Source: Hydractinia symbiolongicarpus (taxonomy: Eukaryota; Cnidaria; Hydrozoa; Anthoathecata; Hydractiniidae). Taken from it: DNA of 60,000 nucleotides. The translations under genes and the position numbers were made by a program. How positions within the stretch are numbered: position 1 is the first letter of the stretch; each line of letters opens with the position of its first letter. A model generated the notes under the pieces. The model saw only the letters and a list, made by a program, of their open reading frames with translations, was not told where the DNA came from and searched no databases. The stretch covers positions 19,262,001-19,322,000 of the forward strand of contig NC_079888.1 in assembly GCF_029227915.1 (NCBI RefSeq). Reading direction: 5' to 3'. Positions 54,805 through 60,000 of this stretch are shown here, one piece after another.

Positions 54805-57125
54805 ATCCTATTATCTTGCGAAAAGTTAAGCAGAAAGGATTAATTTACACTTTTATAGTGTATAACATGACTCGGTCGGATTGAACCCAGCGAATACTTT
54901 ACCACAAGGCAACCAATCGGTAACAAAAGTAAGTTTTCATTGTGTGAAGCAAACACAACTGGAGTTATTCTTTGTTGATATGAAAATGAATAGACTTAAA
55001 ACTCTTGTAGTTTCAATTATGTTCCCCTAAATTCAGATAAGCACCTCCGTTCTAATAGCTAATCACAAAACAGCGCTCCTTCTTGTGATATTCTTGTGAT
55101 ATTGATGCGGATTTAAATTGCGCACTTATGGAATACGCCTTTTTTTAAGGAATTTTAATTTTGACTGAAGTTTAATGTTGCTTATCTTAGAAAGTAGTAT
55201 TTTTTCAGAACATGAGTAAAAGTTATGAATTGTAATTTAACAACAGGACCCTAATAACTTGAACAAACTCGTTAGCATCATTTGGGATTTTATAAATATT
55301 AGCTGATGTCAGCAGTGAGTGGTACGCTCTGGGTTGTGAAGATGTAAAGAGACTGGGTACTAATTTGCTTTATATCCGCAAGTTTTCGTACAGACGTGTC
55401 ATATCTTTATCCATAAATCCAGTTGCTAAGCTACCGCTTGGTTTGTTGTCGAAAATTATCTTGCATATTTTGAAGCAGGACAAACAATGTTGCGCAAATC
55501 GCCGTAATAAAACGACTGTTAATTTGGACACATATACGTCTATTATGGTCTCAATCCCGTCAAAACGTCCGAAACAGTAGTGAACACAAACGAAATGTAA
55601 TTCCAGCCTAAGAGTCAGCAGCTTCTCGATTTAATTCTCTATTTACACTTCAAGCTAATCCTTTCTTGTTTAATAAACCCAGGATTTTATACATAGGCAG
55701 GGCAGTTAAAAAAAATCACGACTTTAATAAAGAGATTTAATGAAAGAATTTGTTTTATACAAGCAACAAAATTATCTATTGTTTGTTGTATAATACCATC
55801 AATAACATTTAAAATTCACCTCATCAAAACCTCTTTGTTTACAGATCGTTGCACGGATAATAAACGATTATTACCTACGGTTAGTTTATCGTTTTACGTA
55901 TAAACAGAGAAAAAAAATCATATCTAGCTTGATTTGATCAAAATATGCTGTCTGGTCAAGACAAACAAATTGTTGTATACTTGTAAACAAATTTGTTTCT
56001 TACGTTGGTATGTATACTGCTCGATTCTGTTAGGGTTTGATTATCGTGTGGAGTTTTTCACAACGGGTATATAATATGTAAAATCATACAGAGAACGCAC
56101 AGATGTGTTGTTTTAAAGTATTATTTTTAAACATCTGTTAAGTTGAAGGCACCTCTAGCAAGCTGCTTTTACATTTATGGGTTTGAGCATGATTTGAATA
56201 AGATTGAGCATACTTACTAAGCAGGCTATAGCAGTCAGCTGTTTATGAAATAAATTTTAAAGAGAGGTGTGTCACTGAGTTTAGAACGAGGAAGATATTT
56301 TTAAGCAAGTCAGTTGACCTCAATTGAACATTAATGAAAAATAAACGAATGATTTAGAAGGAAAACAGGTGTGACATAACAACGTCTTAAGACTCTTGAA
56401 GTTTGCCTTAAATATTTCAACCATGGAAATTGTAAACAGCAATCGGAGATGCAAAAGTTTACCTTCGTGTTGCATCCCAGTTACGGCAGCTTCATTCCAA
56501 AACAGCTATAATTTGGCTATGCTATTGTCGCCATCTTTCTGATGGCTGTGTTAACCCGACTTCACAGTATAAAAATTCTTGCTGTAAAAAGAAATGTCAA
56601 AGTTGGGTGTCTAAGTATTTTATTTTCACGATTCAGCTGCAGTGTAAGTAATTTTGATTCAGATTTACAGATTCAGATCTATTTCGTGCACAGCTACCTT
56701 TCGGCACGCATGGGCATGTACGAAGCTTTTTAACGTTTCCTGGCAGAGCAAAACTGTCCAGTAAATAATTTTGGTGTCTCTCACAAACTTAACTAAAACT
56801 AAAGCCAATCAAGTTTAAAAACTAGTTGTATACAAGGAATAATTTTTATTTAGCTTAACACCAGTCTACAACACTATTGAAAAAAACGAAAAAAAAGAGC
56901 GTACATTTCCTATTTTTTGGCGCGAATTAGCATGTAAAAAAGAAGGGTACTGCTCCCTATTGTTATAATGCATTGTGAGAAACAACGTTTGTATGTTTTG
57001 CATGTACCACATGTCCTCCTTAGGTTTCAACTGATTAGGTAATTAAATCTGTTTGACATGTGTGACCACAAATTTACTTGCTTTAATTGGTTAATTGAAA
57101 TTGAAGTTTACTGTCATTGTTGTCT
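54805..57125. other. Intergenic DNA
   Basis: No supported gene. A B-box-like GGTTCAATCC on the minus strand near 54882 hints at a decayed tRNA-derived repeat. ORFs at 55365-55580 and 56542-56733 lack domains. Confidence 0.35.
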
Positions 57126-57129
57126 TAAA

Positions 57130-57183
57130 AATTATTATTATTATTATTATTGTTGTTGTTGTTGTTGTTGTTGTTGTTTTTTT
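57130..57183. repeat. (ATT)n then (GTT)n microsatellite
   Basis: About five ATT units followed by eight GTT units and a T-run. Confidence 0.9.
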
Positions 57184-57356
57184 CTTTTGTTGACATAAAC
57201 AGATAAGTAAGCAGTATAAGTATTTATTGTAGACATTTCTCTTTCAGCAGCTTCTTTTTAGGAAACATAACATAAATACTTCTGAAGTTAAAGTTTACAT
57301 ATCTATCTAAAAAGTGATAAGTAAATCAAAGGAAAAACTGATCTGTACAAATCATT

Positions 57357-57379
57357 AAAAAAAAAAAAAAAAAAAAAAT
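57357..57379. repeat. Poly(A) run of about 23 bases
   Basis: A homopolymer of A follows CAAATCATT. It may be the tail of an old retrotransposed sequence. Confidence 0.7.
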
Positions 57380-57384
57380 CGTGA

Positions 57385-58398
57385 GAATTAATTTTTGCAA
57401 ATTTGACACAAACTTGCTAAATTCGCGAAAATAATTCCCTCATGTTAAGTGACGCCAGGATATGTTTAACAGAGGCGTGACCGCAGGTTTTCTATTAAAG
57501 GGGCGTAACTAAGTGACTAAGGGGACGCATCATGGTTAGGGACTATTGAACATCAATTGTTTAAAATTGAAACCCTCTAGATTGGCTAAAATGCACTCCA
57601 AACACCAAACTCCATTAAGCAATGCATGAACAAAACAAAATATACCAATAGATGAAACAATATGAAAGCAAAATAATTATGTTTAGTCTGAAATGGACCA
57701 TTTTTTATATTTGATATATTTTTTTGAAGAAAAGAGGGCGGTTACTTCCTACCACACGCCCACAGTCCCCATTAGATTATTCTTACGTTTAATAAGAAAC
57801 CTATAAGAAAACATGATATCACGTTTTTTTTTCACACCAGTTCACCAACTGGCTGAAAATAAGTAAATTGAATGATCAATGGAAATTTTCTTTAGAGGAC
57901 AAAAATTGCTGCAGGCGGAATTGCCTGTCTAGATAAGCGGACGATAAAGATTTTATCGGCTGACGGTAATTAATTTGTATAAACGAAAAGGTGACAACAA
58001 AAATATTACACGTTAAAAAAAGTTGTAACTTATGTTGGTTTTGACAATTTAGATAAGATAAAAAAAATGAGAGAAAGACGAAGCTATTTATATATGGCAA
58101 ACTAAATTTAAAGAATTATATTAATTATATTTTTAATATGTTATTTCTATATTTATTCACGTATTTTGTTTTATATATATATTTAACATATTTTATGTTT
58201 TCTTTACTATCCGTCCTGTTTCTTAAAGTGAATCACAAAGTTACTTCTATTCTCCACAAATTCAAATTTCTTGCACTTTATTGTTGCTTTATTCTGTTTA
58301 TGAGATAACTTTGAGATCAACAAAAAAGGGTACTAACTGAAAATTGTTGTTCTTATGTTTCATCTGAGAGATGTGACATCAATCTTCTTTGCTTTTAG
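57385..58398. other. Putative 5' flank of the large charged gene
   Basis: AT-rich, no gene. A pyrimidine-rich acceptor-like TCTTTGCTTTTAG ends at about 58399, so the first coding exon may be preceded by a non-coding exon. Confidence 0.35.
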
Positions 58399-58476
58399 GC
58401 TCAAAGATTGAATTCAGTAAGGCTATGGTTGCATTGCATTGTGGGAATTCAAGAACACACTCTGTGGTGAAGAGAC

Positions 58477-60000
58477 ATGTCAACTAGAAGAAGCAGAAAT
58501 CGTCATGATGGAGATGAATTGTCCGAACAGAATGGACCGCGAAGAACAACAAGACCAAGAGAGGATGACGGAGATAACAACGTCAACAGAAGAAGACAAA
58601 GATCGAAACTACACGACGGAGAAAAAGAAGATACGGATGACGAATATGAAGAAACGAAGAGGAATAGGAAAGAAAAGAAAACCGAGACTTTTGAAACACG
58701 TAGATATTCTGATGATGACGATATTTCAGACGATGAACCTCAAAACAGAAGCAGAGAAAGACGGAGACGAAGAGATGGTTATGACCGCAGTAGAAAACAA
58801 ATAAATCGAAGGGACAGAGATGAAGACGATGACGCAGAAGAAGAAGATGAAAACGAAGACGATGGAGACCGCAGAAGAAAGGCAAGTGAAAGGAGTGCCA
58901 CACGTAGAACTAGAGGGGTCGATAAAAATGAAGAAAGTGTACAAGAAGAAACTGAAGGAGGGAGACGAAGCAGAAGAAAAAAAAGAAACGACAATGACCA
59001 AAATGGTGATCTAGAATCTACACATCGACGAACGCGAAGGGAGGATTCATATAATAATAAGGAGTCAGAGGAAAGAGAAAGTAATAATGAGGAAGACAAA
59101 GGTCGGAGGCCTTTACGCAAGAATAATACATCAACAGCTGATACAGAGAAAGATGAGTTGATAACATCAAATGCAGAAGACATCACAGAACAAAAGGGCA
59201 AGGAAGATGAAGATGAAGATCTGATGAAACGATGGAAAAACAGACCAAAGTTTGAAGAAATGGATAAAAGTGAAGAAGATAATGCAACCTTATCTGAAGA
59301 AGAAACTGAAAAAGCAAGAAAAAAAATTCCCTTCAGCAAATGCAATGGTGAAAGTGAAAGGAAAGGTGTTAAATCAGATAAAGTTGAAAATGCGCTAAGT
59401 TGCACGGGATCAGATACTTTACCAGAAATTAATATCAATGATCTAAGTCTTAGCACGGAAGATGTTAATGTTGATACTGATGTTACAGAAAACAAAGAAG
59501 AAGAAACAAATAAGACAATCAAGCAAGACGCTGAACCAAGTAGGCCGTCAAAACCAAAATCAGCTAAAGTGAGAAATGATGAAAAAAAGAAAAATTCCGA
59601 TGAAAACAATAATTTTGAGGCGTCAAAGGTAAAACAAACTGATAAAGAATTAGAGGAATCATTAAAGCGCATAAAAAATATACCAGATTTAGGAAAGGTT
59701 GCTAAATCTGCGACTCTCAGTAATTTGATGGACACATACTTAAATAAAGACTATCTTATTGGTCGAAGTAAACCAGCTACTTTATCCAAGCCTCAAGCGA
59801 CTGTTGTAGAAAAGGAGGAAGAATCAGAAAATAATTTAAATACCAATCGACTGATAAACAAAAAACAACCACCTCCGCCTGTTCGAAATAGACCATCGCG
59901 TGGTACAAAATCTTGGGACGAACCAAAAGAACAACTAAAACCAAAGAACAGAGACGCACAATGGCCACCTAAAGAACCTCCGAAAGATGTAGGGGCATAT
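58477..60000 (+). CDS. N-terminal part of a large, highly charged, probably disordered protein (runs off the window)
   Basis: The frame is open for 508 codons from ATG 58477 to the window end. An in-frame TGA lies nine bases before the ATG, which fixes this as the first possible start. The N-terminus is MSTRRSRNRHDGDELSEQNG. The next ~250 residues alternate Arg-rich blocks (RERRRRRDGYDRSRK) with acidic runs (DEDDDAEEEDENEDDGD). They are followed by Ser/Glu/Lys-rich sequence and then less repetitive segments (KRIKNIPDLGKVAKSATLSN, MDTYLNKDYLIGRS). A proline patch (KKQPPPPVRNRPSRGTKSWD) could bind SH3 or WW domains. No folded domain, membrane segment or signal peptide is seen. A 318-codon Ser-rich frame on the opposite strand (58779-59735) is its shadow. 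The composition suggests a scaffold or nuclear/cytoskeletal regulator, but function is unknown. Confidence 0.8.
   Translation, partial: MSTRRSRNRHDGDELSEQNGPRRTTRPREDDGDNNVNRRRQRSKLHDGEKEDTDDEYEETKRNRKEKKTETFETRRYSDDDDISDDEPQNRSRERRRRRDGYDRSRKQINRRDRDEDDDAEEEDENEDDGDRRRKASERSATRRTRGVDKNEESVQEETEGGRRSRRKKRNDNDQNGDLESTHRRTRREDSYNNKESEERESNNEEDKGRRPLRKNNTSTADTEKDELITSNAEDITEQKGKEDEDEDLMKRWKNRPKFEEMDKSEEDNATLSEEETEKARKKIPFSKCNGESERKGVKSDKVENALSCTGSDTLPEININDLSLSTEDVNVDTDVTENKEEETNKTIKQDAEPSRPSKPKSAKVRNDEKKKNSDENNNFEASKVKQTDKELEESLKRIKNIPDLGKVAKSATLSNLMDTYLNKDYLIGRSKPATLSKPQATVVEKEEESENNLNTNRLINKKQPPPPVRNRPSRGTKSWDEPKEQLKPKNRDAQWPPKEPPKDVGAY

Noticed and set aside
54865-54925. Antisense tRNA-like stretch with B-box GGTTCAATCC
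   Set aside because: The A-box to B-box distance is too short and there is no second copy in the window, so it is too weak to call a SINE or tRNA.
58779-59735. 318-codon Ser/Leu-rich minus-strand ORF
   Set aside because: It is the antisense shadow of the charged plus-strand gene starting at 58477, which has a well-fixed start and coding composition.

Overview
The window looks like nuclear DNA of a cnidarian, most likely a medusozoan or hydrozoan. The evidence is an AT-rich composition, short exons set in long introns, abundant TAGCTAGC tracts, and the repeat mix: tRNA-derived SINEs, a GIY-YIG Penelope-like element, Helitrons and very short fold-back elements with CCAACCTCGTCCCCAG-like ends. 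The species cannot be named from the sequence. There is no prokaryotic operon, CRISPR array or intact virus.

Host genes are sparse. Two small genes stand out: 19570-19973 and 48344-49941, both on the + strand. Each has a coding exon with a hydrophobic N-terminus followed by one short Cys-ring segment, a phase-0 intron, and a charged second exon. The rings, ACTGTRWRGCG and SPCGHVRWPSC, share the pattern Cys-x3-Arg-Trp-x2-Cys. I read them as paralogous or convergent precursors of secreted cyclic peptides, and they are my best candidate for something undescribed. At the right edge (58477-60000, still open) begins a long, highly charged, probably disordered protein. Isolated host-like exons lie on the - strand at 2.2, 7.0-7.3, 22.1 and 46.9 kb and on the + strand at 16.9, 25.5 and 52.8 kb. 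A frame-broken THAP-type zinc finger lies at 14.8-15.1 kb on the - strand.

Most recognisable sequence is mobile. From left to right: paired hairpins (0.7-1.0 kb); a LINE reverse-transcriptase tail relic (4.4 kb); a 0.9-kb inverted-repeat element (4.86-5.75 kb); SINE family 1 (5.8 and 37.1 kb); SINE family 2 (12.1, 12.9 and 31.9 kb); several TIR elements (10.6, 15.7, 15.9 and 54.2 kb); and a 5'-truncated Penelope-like element with an RT and GIY-YIG ORF (29.76-31.42 kb), followed by a hammerhead-like motif.

The 36-45 kb interval is a Helitron complex. Non-autonomous units start with TC and end in a hairpin plus CTAG. They are joined head to tail on both sides of a decayed autonomous element. 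That element has an ORF beginning with a hydrophobic leader and a 2A-like ribosome-skipping motif (SGDIESNPGP), followed by an OTU cysteine-protease domain. After it comes a frame-shifted Pif1-type helicase remnant. A 206-bp piece of the same helicase lies inverted upstream, and a roughly 375-bp block occurs twice exactly 4312 bp apart. Two 36-bp minisatellite arrays lie near this complex. The remaining intergenic DNA is AT-rich and shows no recognisable gene.
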